Assembly (NCBI RefSeq): GCF_030704535.1
Contig: NC_081820.1
Location: 26,269,001-26,333,000 of the forward strand
Length of the DNA stretch: 64,000 bases
Direction: 5' to 3'
Source of the DNA: Vitis vinifera
Taxonomy: Eukaryota > Streptophyta > Magnoliopsida > Vitales > Vitaceae
In this document: positions 25,901 to 35,676 of the stretch, piece after piece
Layout: the number at the start of each line of letters is the position of its first letter
Position numbering within the stretch: position 1 is the first letter of the stretch
Position numbers and translations under genes: made by a program
The notes under the pieces: model-generated
Databases searched by the model: none
What the model saw: the letters and a program-made list of their open reading frames with translations, nothing else
Told to the model about the DNA's origin: nothing

Positions 25901-27726
25901 CCTAGGAACAAATAAATGGTAGAAACTCACTTCTGCAGCAGTCAGTTTGAAGAAAAATAAAGGGAAAAAACAGAATATTTTATGGTTTGTTTGGCAACGT
26001 TTTTGAGAACAGTTCCCAAAAAGAAGTTTTTTAAACAGTTTTCAGGGACAAAATTCTATTTGAAGACTGAATTACAAAAGAAGTTTTTTTGGGATATGCT
26101 TGGTTCCTAGAACATTTGAAGGAAAATGCAAGGGAAAGAAAATAGAGAGGAAAAGTAAAAGGAAAGAAAAAGTGAAGGAAAATAAAAAATAAATTTTAAA
26201 TTAATAAAATATTTTTGTATGCTATTTAAAACTTATTTCACTTATTTTTCCTTTTTCATGGTGAAACCAAACATAAGAAAATATTTTTCCTTAGCATTTT
26301 TTTTCTTCCCTTAGCACATAAATATAGCCTTGGTTTATTTTCCATGAAGGTAACGTGCGCTTATGTATAATGCTAAATTTCTTAAAGTATTTTCCATAAT
26401 ATCAAATTTTTCTCAGAATATTCTACAATAGACACCTCAAACATCCCAAACTTGTCTTCGAACAAATTTTTAAAATTTGTTTTCAGTTAAAAGTTGTCAA
26501 AGCTATTCTCTTAGTTAGAGAACCATTTTTTATTTTATGGGCTCTTAGATACTCCCTGTATGCTTTGTGGCGTCTAGCCTTTTTTAATGCAATCTTGTTT
26601 ACTTATCAAAAAAAAAAAAAAAAAAAAATTTTATGGGCTCTTAGTTGTGCAGATATATTGGATACTCTGTAGTTGAGTTCTTATTATGCAATCAGAATTT
26701 TTATTGTGTAGCATCAGTTGATCATTTAATCCTTTCCTTCCTTCTTACTCTTAGCCTAGGTTGGAGACCACATCATGGTATTTGTATCCTATATTTAATC
26801 AACCTGCAAACCAAGTATATTAACAATGTGTAATCCTTTTTTTACTTGTTTGTGAAGAAAGAACATTTATAATTTTAACAGAATCTGTTTCCTTGATTCA
26901 GTGCTGACAGAAACTCTTCTTATGTTGGGTTTTTTTGAACTGGTCAGTTGTGGATTATGTGAAGTATGGATTTCTCAAATTGATTATGAAATCTGTCAGT
27001 TGAGTGCAAGTTGATGAATCATTTATGTCATTTGTTTTTCTGAAAGTGATTGTTGGCATGCAGAGAGCCATGGACCTGTACAAGAAGCAGAGTACAGAGA
27101 TAAGAACGAGGCCCATTGCAGCAGTTTCTGATCAAGAGATGGTAGAAACAAATGTCCCTCTTTCTGATGAGGTAAAAGCAGAGGAGCCTGTCCCTTCTCC
27201 TGACCAAGAAACATCAAAGGAGATGATTCAAACATTCACTCAGAAAAAGGCAGAGGAACCTGTAGCAGTTGCTGGTCATGAGATACATGAGGAGCTAGCC
27301 TCTGCTCCCAGCCATGAAGTGCAGTCTGAAGAGGCAGCGGATGCAGATGGGCCAATACCTATGGTGATGGATGAAATGGCTCAGGAGCCAGAGAAACCAG
27401 TGGATGGGGATGGATGCTTCCCATCTCTTGGAAATTCATCTCAAACAGCTCTGGCCACAGCCATGTCGTCCGATGATAATGATGTGAAGGGTCTTAGCAA
27501 GACTGATGCCGGTGGTGATGATGTGAAGGGTGCCAGCAAAAGCGACGACAACCATTCTGCAGATGATGTTGATGAAATTCAGGCTGCGTCGGGTCATGCA
27601 ATGAGTGTTCCCTCTTTTTGTCCAGATGGTTCCCCAAAGGCATGTGAGGCTTTGATGCCAGAGTCAAATGAGTCTGAGTCGGTAATTTTGAGTCGGATAC
27701 ATCATTCTCCTGAAAGTACACATTGA
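16948..27726 (+). CDS. RS/RD/RE-rich nuclear-type protein (At5g53440-like)
   Basis: Six exons join in phase: 16948-17506, 22376-23396, 24113-25472, 25565-25624, 25717-25797 and 27064-27726 (TGA). They give 1247 residues. The start is ATG 16948 (MPRSSRHKSHRESKHSSRDY). Residues 1-190 are basic and Ser-rich. About 300-445 is a nearly pure Arg-Asp/Arg-Glu alternation, as in U1-70K-like and other splicing-linked proteins. About 530-980 is hydrophilic, with a Pro/Gly-rich part (WSSPVPNGFIPFQHGPPHAG). The C-terminal 220 residues are acidic, with KAEEPV and DDVKG repeats. No catalytic domain was found, so function in RNA processing is only suggested by composition. Intron 1 is 4.9 kb and full of repeats. 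Exon 4 (20 codons) arose by tandem duplication. Its position beside the FBN11- and ATX-type genes supports orthology with At5g53440. Confidence 0.85.
18411..19325 (+). repeat. 0.9-kb intronic repeat, uninterrupted copy
   Basis: Noncoding element with imperfect terminal inverted repeats (ACCATGGTTGTTAATTTA and TTTTTAACAACTATGTTA). Most of it is colinear with 51515-53325, for example TTATTGTTAGAAT followed by TTTACTTAACTTCCAA, then GATTATTTTACCTCTTTGAC. It allows the insertions in the other copy to be dated as younger. Confidence 0.65.
20971..21038 (+). mobile_element. Tail-only LINE-like insertion with target-site duplication
   Basis: A 22-base target-site copy (start AATCTGTTTTAGC, end TTCATCATT) occurs at 20971-20992 and again at 21017-21038. 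Between them are only ACTTATC and a run of A. This is the mark of target-primed reverse transcription that stopped almost at once. Confidence 0.65.
22730..23130 (+). repeat. RD/RE-coding hexanucleotide-like low-complexity tract
   Basis: Imperfect repeats of CGGGATCGGGAG and CGAGATCGGGAT type encode alternating Arg-Asp and Arg-Glu in exon 2. The tract is purine-rich on the coding strand and lacks stops in other frames as well, which explains several long spurious frames here. Confidence 0.85.
25437..25740 (+). repeat. 152-bp tandem duplication making an extra exon
   Basis: Unit 1 is 25437-25588 and unit 2 25589-25740. Both contain GCCAATGA, the exon end (SKHVKLE), an intron of about 92 bases with a T-run, and the next exon start (GATGGTG). 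The result is the 60-base exon 25565-25624, flanked by near-identical introns of phase 0, so the frame is kept. Confidence 0.85.
25985..26505. repeat. Terminal-inverted-repeat element with a nested MITE
   Basis: The left end (GTTTGTTTGGCAACGTTTTT) and right end (AGTTAAAAGTTGTCAAAGC) are imperfect inverted copies. Inside, 26091-26334 is a member of the repeat family seen at 5640 and, inverted, at 100. The whole sits in intron 5 of the RD/RE-rich gene. Confidence 0.5.
26532..26644 (+). mobile_element. 5'-truncated LINE-like insertion with 17-bp target-site duplication
   Basis: ATTTTATGGGCTCTTAG occurs at 26532-26548 and again at 26628-26644. Between them lies a short piece with a LINE-type 3' end: ACTCCCTGTATGC, then TTTTTTAATGCAATC, then ACTTATC and poly-A. 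Confidence 0.75.
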
Positions 27727-27794
27727 GACGATTTCTATATCCATGTTTTTAAGTTATTCTTGCTCTTTCATATTTTTGTTGCCTTTTTCCTCTT

Positions 27795-27810
27795 AATAAA
27801 AGGGAATAAA
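27795..27810 (+). terminator. Poly(A) signals of the RD/RE-rich gene
   Basis: Two AATAAA motifs at 27795-27800 and 27805-27810, about 70 bases after the stop codon, are plausible near-upstream elements for 3'-end formation. Confidence 0.55.
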
Positions 27811-27879
27811 GAAGATCATCCCATTGGGTTCCTGAGTTCGGAATCTTCAGCCCTCTACTTCTTCTCTGATTTTTTTTCT

Positions 27880-28090
27880 ACCGTTTTCTTGGTCCCCAAA
27901 CACCATCAGCAATGTGGGTTCCAGTGATGTTGGCCAACTATGCCAGGCCTTCACCTGGATATCAGGAGTTCATTTCCTATGCATTGGATGGGGAATTTTT
28001 AGAGGTGTCTTGAGTGAAGCCAATGTGGTTTGGTGGAGGAGAAGTCAAAATAATCCTTGGAAAATGACCTTTTATGAAGTCTGAACTTTT
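27880..28090 (+). repeat. 3'-flank segment shared with the C genes
   Basis: From TCCCCAAACACCATCA onward this matches 32853-33040 downstream of C1 and, in part, 40563-40620 downstream of C2. It includes a small open frame (27912-28013, 33 codons, MWVPVMLANYARPSP). In the C1 copy the frame is shorter and in the C2 copy it diverges after the first 17 codons. Confidence 0.65.
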
Positions 28091-28354
28091 TTTTTCTTAA
28101 ATAAAAAATACCTTTTATAATTTTTTTTATACCCATTTCACATTATAAAACACTTTCTATAACATAATATATGAGATATTTTTTTATCTCATATTTATAA
28201 TTTTATTTTGTGAAATATTTTGGGTCTTCGACTCCAAAACATTGAACATGGAAAGGTAAAAGTATGTGAATATTAAATTGTGACTTTGATATCGATAAAA
28301 TGTTTTTTTATACCAGAAATGTTTCTAGAAAAACCCACAATTCAACTTTAAGAG

Positions 28355-28466
28355 TGTGTTTGACCGTGATTATAGGAAGTGTTTCTGATATTTAAATTAT
28401 TTTTTTTTATCTTTGAAGTGTTAAAATGACTAAAAACGCTTCTAATAATCACGGTCAAATAGGCTT
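28355..28466. repeat. Short MITE with inverted ends
   Basis: TTTGACCGTGATTA (28359-28372) and TAATCACGGTCAAA (28446-28459) are perfect inverted copies, with further imperfect pairing inward (GGAAGTGTTT and AAACGCTTCT). Confidence 0.7.
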
Positions 28467-28950
28467 TAAATCATTTTTTAAAATTAAATTCAATGTTTGC
28501 AAAAATATTCAATTTGTTGACTTTTGATTGACTATTACAATTTTTTTTTTAATTTTTTTTATCCAATTGTTTCATGTACGACTTGTGTGTAATATATAGA
28601 AATTACGAGAGGTATGAAGTAGTGGAATCAGGCATTCTGCACTGTGATTAGGGATCATGACTATGCAGCAGAATACATTCCAAAAATACACAGAGAATCA
28701 CAATAGTTAAGGAGGTAAATCCGCTTGCTGAAGGTGTTAACCTGAAGGATGTGTTTTCCTTTCTTTCCTGTCCCACGTCCCACGCACCATGATCAAGAAA
28801 GTTACATAAATTGTAGAATAGGTTGTCAAAACTGAAAAAGGACTGGGTAGAGAGCTGAATCAGAATTCAGACAAACATATAAATTCTTTGTGCTGGTGGG
28901 TATATAATTTCTTTCTTTGTTTCTTTGCTCTTGTTAAGATTCCACAGGAG

Positions 28951-29376
28951 ATGAGGGATAAGTTTCTTAGAGTGGAAGACATGAAGAAGGATGATAAAAA
29001 TAATGACCACTCAGACCCTTCTTTTGATCTTGAGTCATTAAAAAAGGCTGTACAAAAATGCAGAGAAAATAGAGAGCGTTTAATGAGACAGAAACCTCTC
29101 GAGAAGGGATTTCTGGAAGAAGAACCTCAGACACAGATGGGAATCAGCGATGATGAAGAAAAGGAGAGAATTAGGAGACGTAATATTGGGCTCATCGTTC
29201 AATTGGAATGGGAGAAGTTGGAAATGGAGAAGAAACGGAGGATGCAGCAGATTGGAGTCGGCCATGAAGAAGAAGAAGAGGAGCTAGGAAAAACGGAGAC
29301 TTCCCCAAGATTGCAAGACTCGAAACATTCTAAGATTGGAGTCGAATATTCTGGGCGGAAGAGGAGGTGTGTGTGA
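28951..29376 (+). CDS. B3-less acidic protein, family member A1
   Basis: Intronless, 141 residues, start ATG 28951 (MRDKFLRVEDMKKDDKNNDH). It contains a version of the cluster's first motif (RERLMRQKPLEKGFLEEEP, about 48-66) and the second, probably helical motif (LEWEKLEMEKKRRMQQIGVG, about 90-109), followed by an acidic tail. No B3 domain is present. The 3' flank carries the same TTCTTGGTGAATAAACAG block (aataaa at 29569) as the C and E genes, so it descends from the same ancestor. Codons and frame match copy A2 at 36822, although A2 stops 17 residues earlier. Function is unknown. It could be a pseudogene product or a small partner of the B3 paralogues; expression is not shown by sequence. 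Confidence 0.55.
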   Translation: MRDKFLRVEDMKKDDKNNDHSDPSFDLESLKKAVQKCRENRERLMRQKPLEKGFLEEEPQTQMGISDDEEKERIRRRNIGLIVQLEWEKLEMEKKRRMQQIGVGHEEEEEELGKTETSPRLQDSKHSKIGVEYSGRKRRCV

Positions 29377-30084
29377 AGGTGCTGCAAATACCAGCTAAGT
29401 AGACTTCAACAACAATAATATTCTGGTTTTTTCATGCAAAGTGTTCTTCATTCACTGGTTAATATTCTTAGGGTTTCTTCTTTTGGGTTTTCGGAAAGAT
29501 TTGTTCCAGTATCAGTTTTTGAAGTGGTGATCTAGCCATGTCATGCTGATGCTGATTGATTCTTGGTGAATAAACAGTCTGTAGTACTTTTCATTAATTT
29601 TCCTTTTTATTTTTCTGGAAAGAAAAAGAAAAAAATTTAGTTATGGATTCCCCTATTGATGATGCATGAATTAATCTGTCATGTTTTTAAGGATTGTTTG
29701 TCTTGAAGGTAACTTAAAAACTACTTTAATTTTATAAAAATTAAGGATAATTTCAATATTTTAAAGGGATTTATTTAACTTAAAAATCAACCATTAATAT
29801 TTTTATTTCATCTCTATTATAATTATAATAATAAACATAATTACAAATTCTATATTATGGATAAAATTAAAATAATATAATGTGTAAAAAAAAAAAAAAA
29901 GCATGATTCCACCAAATATTTTGGATAGCTATTATAACGGGGAAATAGGGTTTCTAATTTGTGTTAGGAAAGGTTTCTAATTGGTAAGGATACATATAGA
30001 AGCATATGTGAAGTGGAGCGCATCACCTCACAATCACAATTCTTTTTGAATAAGTTTTTTTTGTTCCTTTCCTCTGGTGAAGAT

Positions 30085-30579
30085 ATGAAGGGTTACTCGC
30101 AAAGGAGAAAGCGCTTAGTGAGAGAGAAAGGTCTCAAGAGGCCCATTGTCAAAGAAGAAGAAGAAGAACCCAAATTAGTCATTAATGGAAGGGATGAAGA
30201 AGACAAAGTACAAGAGGAATCCAAGGAAGAAGAAAGGCTCGTGGAAGAAGAACCTGAGAAATTGAGCATAGAGGAAGAAGAGAAGGCCCAGAGACGAATG
30301 GAAATCAGCCATGATGGAGAAAAGGAGCGAAGTGGGAGAATTTTTATGGAAAGTATTATTGAAATTTTATCTGATGAGATGGAAATTCATCGGATGAAGC
30401 AGATTGCAATTGATCTTCTTGAAGGTTTCAGGACTGGGATAAGAGAGATGAATGATAATATGAATATTGCTTTACTTCATATCAAAAGTATTATTGCAAT
30501 TTTATCCAATGAGTTGGAAATTCGGCGAAGACGAATGGTGCACAATGGAGTTGATCATCCCGAAGATTTCAAAAATTGA
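30085..30579 (+). CDS. B3-less acidic protein, family member B1
   Basis: Intronless, 164 residues, start ATG 30085 (MKGYSQRRKRLVREKGLKRP). Residues 7-22 are the basic cluster motif KRLVREKGLKRP. An acidic stretch rich in EEE follows, with the module EERLVEEEPEKLSIEEEE shared with D. Two copies of a helical motif come next: ESIIEILSDEMEIHRMKQI and KSIIAILSNELEIRRRRMV. It ends in VDHPEDFKN at the place where D continues (PEDLKVRIREMNG) into its B3 domain. The upstream region (ATATAGAAGCATATGTGAAG) resembles that of D and E. Function is unknown. The near-identical copy B2 argues for a recent duplication. Confidence 0.6.
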   Translation: MKGYSQRRKRLVREKGLKRPIVKEEEEEPKLVINGRDEEDKVQEESKEEERLVEEEPEKLSIEEEEKAQRRMEISHDGEKERSGRIFMESIIEILSDEMEIHRMKQIAIDLLEGFRTGIREMNDNMNIALLHIKSIIAILSNELEIRRRRMVHNGVDHPEDFKN

Positions 30580-31767
30580 AAAAGAATGGAAACACCCAAT
30601 TTTGTAATGGAGAGTTTGGAGACTGATTATAACTTTAGTCATTGATATTTTTTTTTGGGTTTAATTTTTTTTTTTTGGGTTTAATGTCATCCATTGTGGA
30701 ATTACAATCATATTGTCCTTCTATTCTATGGGCTGATAATAATTAATTGCATAATTACTTTCATACTAGAAGTTATCTCCTTTACAAATATATCTCCTAC
30801 TTTCTAGATATTAATTAATATATATCATTGCCTAAAAATTTAATTATTTTCCTTTAATTGTTATTTTAATACAAATATCAACCTTCAATTCATAGTAGTT
30901 TTATTTAGTGAAAATTATAATTATAATTTTATTTTTATTCTAAGTGAATTCAAGTATTAAAGCATTTATAATAACATCTCTTTTCTTTACAAGTTATTAC
31001 ATTAACTAAAAATAAAATAAGATCATAACTTGTTTCATATTCTACCAAAATATTTTTTACAAATCTTTAATCTTTTATCTTTCAAAGAAAATAGCAGCCG
31101 AAGAAAAAAAAGATAATTAAATCATTTTTCACTAACTAATATACTATGTGAATTGATATATTTTAAAAATTATAATATATTTCAACCCTATGTATTAGGG
31201 TAACCCTTTTACTGTTTGAAATATTAACCTAATTTAAATAGGTTGCATATTAAGAATAAACAAAATGTTTAAAATCAAACAAGTATATAAAAGACTCATA
31301 ATTTTTTACCTGGTAAATCTCACATTAATTATGGAGATAAAAAATCACGGAATATAGTAAATTTAAGTTTACTGTTTAAGATTCAGTCACATAATTAATG
31401 AATTTGTTTTTAATAATTTTAATTTAATTATACTGATTTATATGAATAGGTTATTTTAGTTGAATAGAAAAAATAAAATATTTTTGAGTTTTTTTTTATT
31501 CAAGCCAAAAAATAAACACCACTTAAATCAAATTTCCGAATTAAAATAAATGGATTTGCAATAATAATTTTTTTTTTTGGCATTTCAATACACCTGATAC
31601 TATTATTTTTTATCACATGAAAATAATATATATAATATAAAAATATTATTCTTTATAACACAGTGTAATAAAACATTTAATAGGCCTAGAATAATTATAT
31701 ATATATTATTGTGAAGATTTGTTACAGGTGAAAGGATTGCACTGACTCTTGTTTTGATTTTGAATGC

Positions 31768-32634
31768 ATGGAAAACTCGGAATACATGGAAAAGAGAGAG
31801 CGCTTAATGAGAGAGAAAGCCCTCAAGAGGCCTTTTCTGCAAGAAGATCAAGAAGAACCTGGGATGGAAGAAAGGGACGAAGAAGACAAAGTACAGGAAG
31901 AAGAGAGGCCTGTGGAGGAAGAACCTGAGAATCTGAGCGTAGAGAAAAAAGAGCCTTGGAGACCGATAGGAATTTATACCGAAGATGAAGAAGACCGAGC
32001 ACCTGAGAAATACGAGGAAGAAGAGAGGCCTGTGGAAGAAGAAGAGCCCCTGTATAATATGCTCGATGTACTTTGTGAAGTCTTGAAACCTGAATTGGAT
32101 GCTCGGTGGAATGAGAAGAATGCAGTTGGTCATGGAGAAGAGAAACCCCAGAAGGAAGCAAAGTTGGTGGGTGAAAATAAAGATGAAAAAGAATGGGAGC
32201 CAAAGAAATCGAATAATTCTAATAGGCAACCAAGAGCTGAAGACTCTCTGCCGGAAATGCCTGAGGAGTTGAAGAATCACATCCAAGAAATGGGTGGAAG
32301 GAGTGTGAAGTTCCTGATGGAGAGGAGGATGTTCAAGACTGATGAAGGGAGCCACTTGCCGATTCCCATTCAAGAAATACTAACAGAAGAAGAAGAGAGA
32401 ATGTTTTTGGGGGAAGGAATAGGAATGGAAGTGGAGGTTGTAGAGCCTTGTCTTCAACACGCTCACATAGCCATCAGGAAGTGGAAGGTGGGAAAGGGCC
32501 ACAACTACGTCTTCGCAAACAAGAACTGGGTCAATGTTGTCGAGAGAAATGCACTCTGGAAAGGCACCGTAGTCCAGGTGTGGTCCTTTCGGAACATGGA
32601 TTCCAAGCTGTGCTTTGCTGTCGTTAGGGTTTAA
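31768..32634 (+). CDS. DUF313-type B3 domain protein C1
   Basis: Intronless, 288 residues, start ATG 31768 (MENSEYMEKRERLMREKALK). The N-terminus carries the cluster motif KRERLMREKALKRPFLQE, then an acidic linker (EERPVEEEPENLSVEKKEPW) and a helical motif (LKPELDARW). Residues about 165-288 are a plant B3 domain of the DUF313 subgroup, with RRMFKTDEGSHLPIPIQEIL, RKWKVGKGHNYVFANKNWV and VVQVWSFRNMDSKLCFAVVR. B3 domains bind DNA in the nucleus; the DUF313 subgroup is little studied. A downstream AATAAA is at 32805. The paralogue C2 is very close. C1 has an extra six N-terminal residues and an extra RPVEEEEP piece. Confidence 0.8.
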   Translation: MENSEYMEKRERLMREKALKRPFLQEDQEEPGMEERDEEDKVQEEERPVEEEPENLSVEKKEPWRPIGIYTEDEEDRAPEKYEEEERPVEEEEPLYNMLDVLCEVLKPELDARWNEKNAVGHGEEKPQKEAKLVGENKDEKEWEPKKSNNSNRQPRAEDSLPEMPEELKNHIQEMGGRSVKFLMERRMFKTDEGSHLPIPIQEILTEEEERMFLGEGIGMEVEVVEPCLQHAHIAIRKWKVGKGHNYVFANKNWVNVVERNALWKGTVVQVWSFRNMDSKLCFAVVRV

Positions 32635-32639
32635 GGAGG

Positions 32640-34600
32640 AGGAGGAGAAGAAGATGATGGCAGCACAAGCCTAAAGCACTGCAAATACCAGCTAAGTAGA
32701 CTTGATGCTATACCACCTTCAAGAACAATAATATTCTTAGAATTTTTCATGCAAATGTTCTTCATTCATTCAAAGGTTGTTCTTAGAGTTTCTGATTCTT
32801 GATGAATAAACAGTTGGTAGTTTTTCGTTAATTTTCTTGATTCTTGATCTTTGGCTTGTTCCCCAAACACCATCAACGATGTGGGTTCCAGTGATGTTGA
32901 CCAACTATGGCAGACCTTCACCAGGACCTCAGGAGTTCATTTCCACGACGAATTTTTAGAGATGTCTTGTGTGAAGGCAATGATTGGTTGAGGAAAAGTC
33001 GAAATAATCCTTGGAAAATGACCGTTTATCAAGACTAATTTAGAAAAATCAAAATAATTCTCCAATCCTACACTTATTATCTATATATTTTGAAATATCA
33101 TGTCACTAGGAAATGTATATTCTATCATATCATTTTTAATAGGATATGATATATTTAAATATTATATTCAATAGGTATGATATCTTAAATTAGGATAATC
33201 GATAAAACATGCTATATTACGTTTATATTTAGTTTATAAAATGAATAAAAAAATAAAATAGAATATATGTTATTTTTCAAATTTTAAAATAAAAATTATA
33301 TTACATTCTAAATAATTTTTTATTATAAAAAAATATAAAAATATTCATGATTAAAATATTTAAATTTTATAAATAATGTTTTATATTATGTTATTTGTAA
33401 TATATAAGAATATTTTTATATATTAAATAATACATATATTAATATTATTTTATAAATTTTTGAGTTCTTTTTAACCATAAATTATATTTTATTATAAAAA
33501 AAATTATTTTATAAAATAATTAATATAAAAAAATAAATAAATTTATAATACATTGGATATGTATATTATATATTTTAACTTAGTATTAACATATTTATAA
33601 AAAATAAAGCAAATAATATCTCTCACAATTTATCTTATCTTATATTTAATTGAATATATGATAAGATAAGTGGAATATAGAATAAGATAAGCGATGTAAT
33701 AATTTGTCATATCTCATCATCAACTAAATATGCCAACCAAAACATGGTCTTAAAACACTTCTTTGTAGGATTTTAATTTTAAATTAAACCCTTATTTATT
33801 TATTAAAAAAAAAACATCATACACAAATTTATATAGGAATGATAATATGGAGGGTTTAGGATTGGACTCAAAAAATAGGATAAGAGAATTTAGTATAGCA
33901 CCTTCTTAAAGCACGTCGAAGTAAGAATTTAACTTTAAATTAAACTCCTTTTTATTTATTAAAAAAATAATAATCATAAATAAACCTACTTAGCGATGAT
34001 AATGTAGAGGGTGTAGGACTCATCTCAAAAAATAGGATACAAAAATTTCTTATATTTATCCATCTCAAATAGTGATTTGCTTTAGTTATATTTTAGGTTC
34101 AATTGGGTTCGGTGATTTTTTCATTAATGATGATAAATATTTATTTACAAATAGATTTGAGTTTTATTATAATTTGAACTCTATCTCCTACTCTAATTCA
34201 AACTAATTACTTTGATTCAAACTCTATATTTTACTTTAATTCAAACAAATAATAAATAGATAAATATTAATAATTAGAGACGAAGCTAAACCCTAACCCA
34301 CTCCCTCGGAAAGAGGACGATACCAATTGGGCCTCGCTGAACAGGCCCAATCCAATGTATGGCCTGTGTAGACGATCCAAGATTAAGGGCTGGACCTACG
34401 CTGGGTTGGGACGAGTTTGCAGAGAACCCCGAAATCAAGCCCAATCCATGCATTTAATTGATAAACCAACATGAAAAACATGCATAACAAATTCATAGTC
34501 TTAAAGGTAATTGCATGAATAATAAAAAAATCCCTAATACTCGTATCAAAAACTCTAAAAAATAAGTAAATAAAAAAGAAAAAGAAAAACTGGTCTTCAA
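32640..34600. other. Spacer between C1 and D1
   Basis: It holds the C1 3' flank with the segment shared with 27880-28090, very AT-rich sequence (33100-33750), and two tandem relatives of about 150-170 bases (33750-33900 and 33900-34075), each with TTAAATTAAAC followed by CTCAAAAAATAGGAT. Those two units recur inverted at 35860-36135, about 41075-41140 and 42835-43130, and direct at 44080-44265. No gene was seen. Confidence 0.55.
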
Positions 34601-34650
34601 TGTCTTCAATGTTGCTGGTCTTCAGCTTCTCCATTGCTGCTGTTGTGTTT

Positions 34651-35676
34651 TCATGGGTTAACCCTAACAAGAGCAAACCACAATTCGGACCCGACCCGAA
34701 AGGACCATACTTGAATTCGAGTTCTTCTCCTAAGTGAATTGTTATTTACTATCAACTTCCATTCCCTCGTAAACACGTAGAGATGACAACTTTCCTTCAT
34801 CTTCCATTTCTTGAAGGTTACTGTAGTTTCTTCCAGAGATGGTTGTATTAGTTTTACTTGCATCCCTTCCACCACCCTCATCTTTTCGTCTTCACTCAAG
34901 AACTCCCTTCGGATTTGGTTCAAGGGCATGGATAATCTGTTTTCATTTTCGTTTATATCAGTCTTAAATAACTGCTTCTCTAGAACCAGAATCGGACGGG
35001 TGCCATTCATCTCTCTTATGCGAACTTTCAAATCTTCCGGAAGCTCTGGAGGAGGATCTTCATCTTCATCCATCTCCACCCTCGGAAGATCAAGGCCAAC
35101 TCCAATATTCTGCTCCATCCTGAGAGGAGGATCTTCACCTTCATCCAGCTCCACCCTCGGAAGATCAAGGCCAACTTCAATATTCTGCTCCACCGGAAGC
35201 TCTGGAGGAGGATCTTCACCTTCACCCATCTCCACCCTCGGAAGATCAAGGCCAACTCCAATATTCTGCTCCATCCTGAGATTCCACTGATTTTCCAAGT
35301 CATCGTGTAAATGTTCAATAATACCTTCGACAAAAATTTTCATCGGTCTCCAAGGATCTTCTTCTTCCTCTATGCTTGGTTTCTCAGGTTCCTCTTCCAC
35401 AGGCCTCTCGTCTTCCTTGTATGTCTCAGATACTTGGTCTTCATCTTCAATGTAAATTTCCATCTGTCTCCAAGGCTCTTCTTCTTCCTCTATGCTCAGT
35501 TTCTCAGGTACTCGGTCTTCTCCATTCCTTTCTTCAATCACTAACGTTCCCTTCCTTGATCTTTCCCTCTTTCTGGGTTCTTCTTCCAGAAAAGGCCTCT
35601 TGAGAGTTTTCTCTCTCAATAAGCGCTTTCTCTTGCATTTAAAGCACTCCATGCGGTCTGGATGCTCCCCCTCCAT
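34651..35676 (-). CDS. DUF313-type B3 domain protein D1 with triple internal repeat
   Basis: Intronless, 341 residues, start ATG 35676 (MEGEHPDRMECFKCKRKRLL). It has the cluster motif KRKRLLREKTLKRPFLEEEP, an acidic linker with repeated EEEEPWRQMEI and EEEDPWRPMKI modules, and a helical motif (IIEHLHDDLENQWNLRMEQ). Three copies of a 25-27-residue repeat follow (EQNIGVGLDLPRVEM then EDPP; DNA 35050-35280). The C-terminal 125 residues are the B3 domain, with EKQLFKTDINENENRLSMPL, FKKWKMKESCHLYVFTREW and IQVWSFRVGSELWFALVRV. It is transcribed opposite to A, B and C. The close paralogue D2 has one repeat only. It is a probable nuclear DNA-binding protein; targets are unknown. Confidence 0.82.
   Translation of the reverse strand: MEGEHPDRMECFKCKRKRLLREKTLKRPFLEEEPRKRERSRKGTLVIEERNGEDRVPEKLSIEEEEEPWRQMEIYIEDEDQVSETYKEDERPVEEEPEKPSIEEEEDPWRPMKIFVEGIIEHLHDDLENQWNLRMEQNIGVGLDLPRVEMGEGEDPPPELPVEQNIEVGLDLPRVELDEGEDPPLRMEQNIGVGLDLPRVEMDEDEDPPPELPEDLKVRIREMNGTRPILVLEKQLFKTDINENENRLSMPLNQIRREFLSEDEKMRVVEGMQVKLIQPSLEETTVTFKKWKMKESCHLYVFTREWKLIVNNNSLRRRTRIQVWSFRVGSELWFALVRVNP
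35050..35280 (-). repeat. Coding minisatellite in D1 (three units)
   Basis: Units start at AGGAGGATCTTCA (plus strand) at 35050, 35125 and 35206, with periods of 75 and 81 bases. All are multiples of three, so copy number can change without a frameshift. D2 has a single unit. Confidence 0.85.

Noticed and set aside
31804..32373. 189-codon antisense frame over C1 (and 183 codons over C2)
   Set aside because: A shadow of the purine-rich acidic coding sequence, giving Phe/Leu-rich nonsense. The sense strand encodes the B3 protein.
34811..35290. 159-codon plus-strand frame rich in Ser
   Set aside because: Antisense to the D1 repeats and B3 domain.
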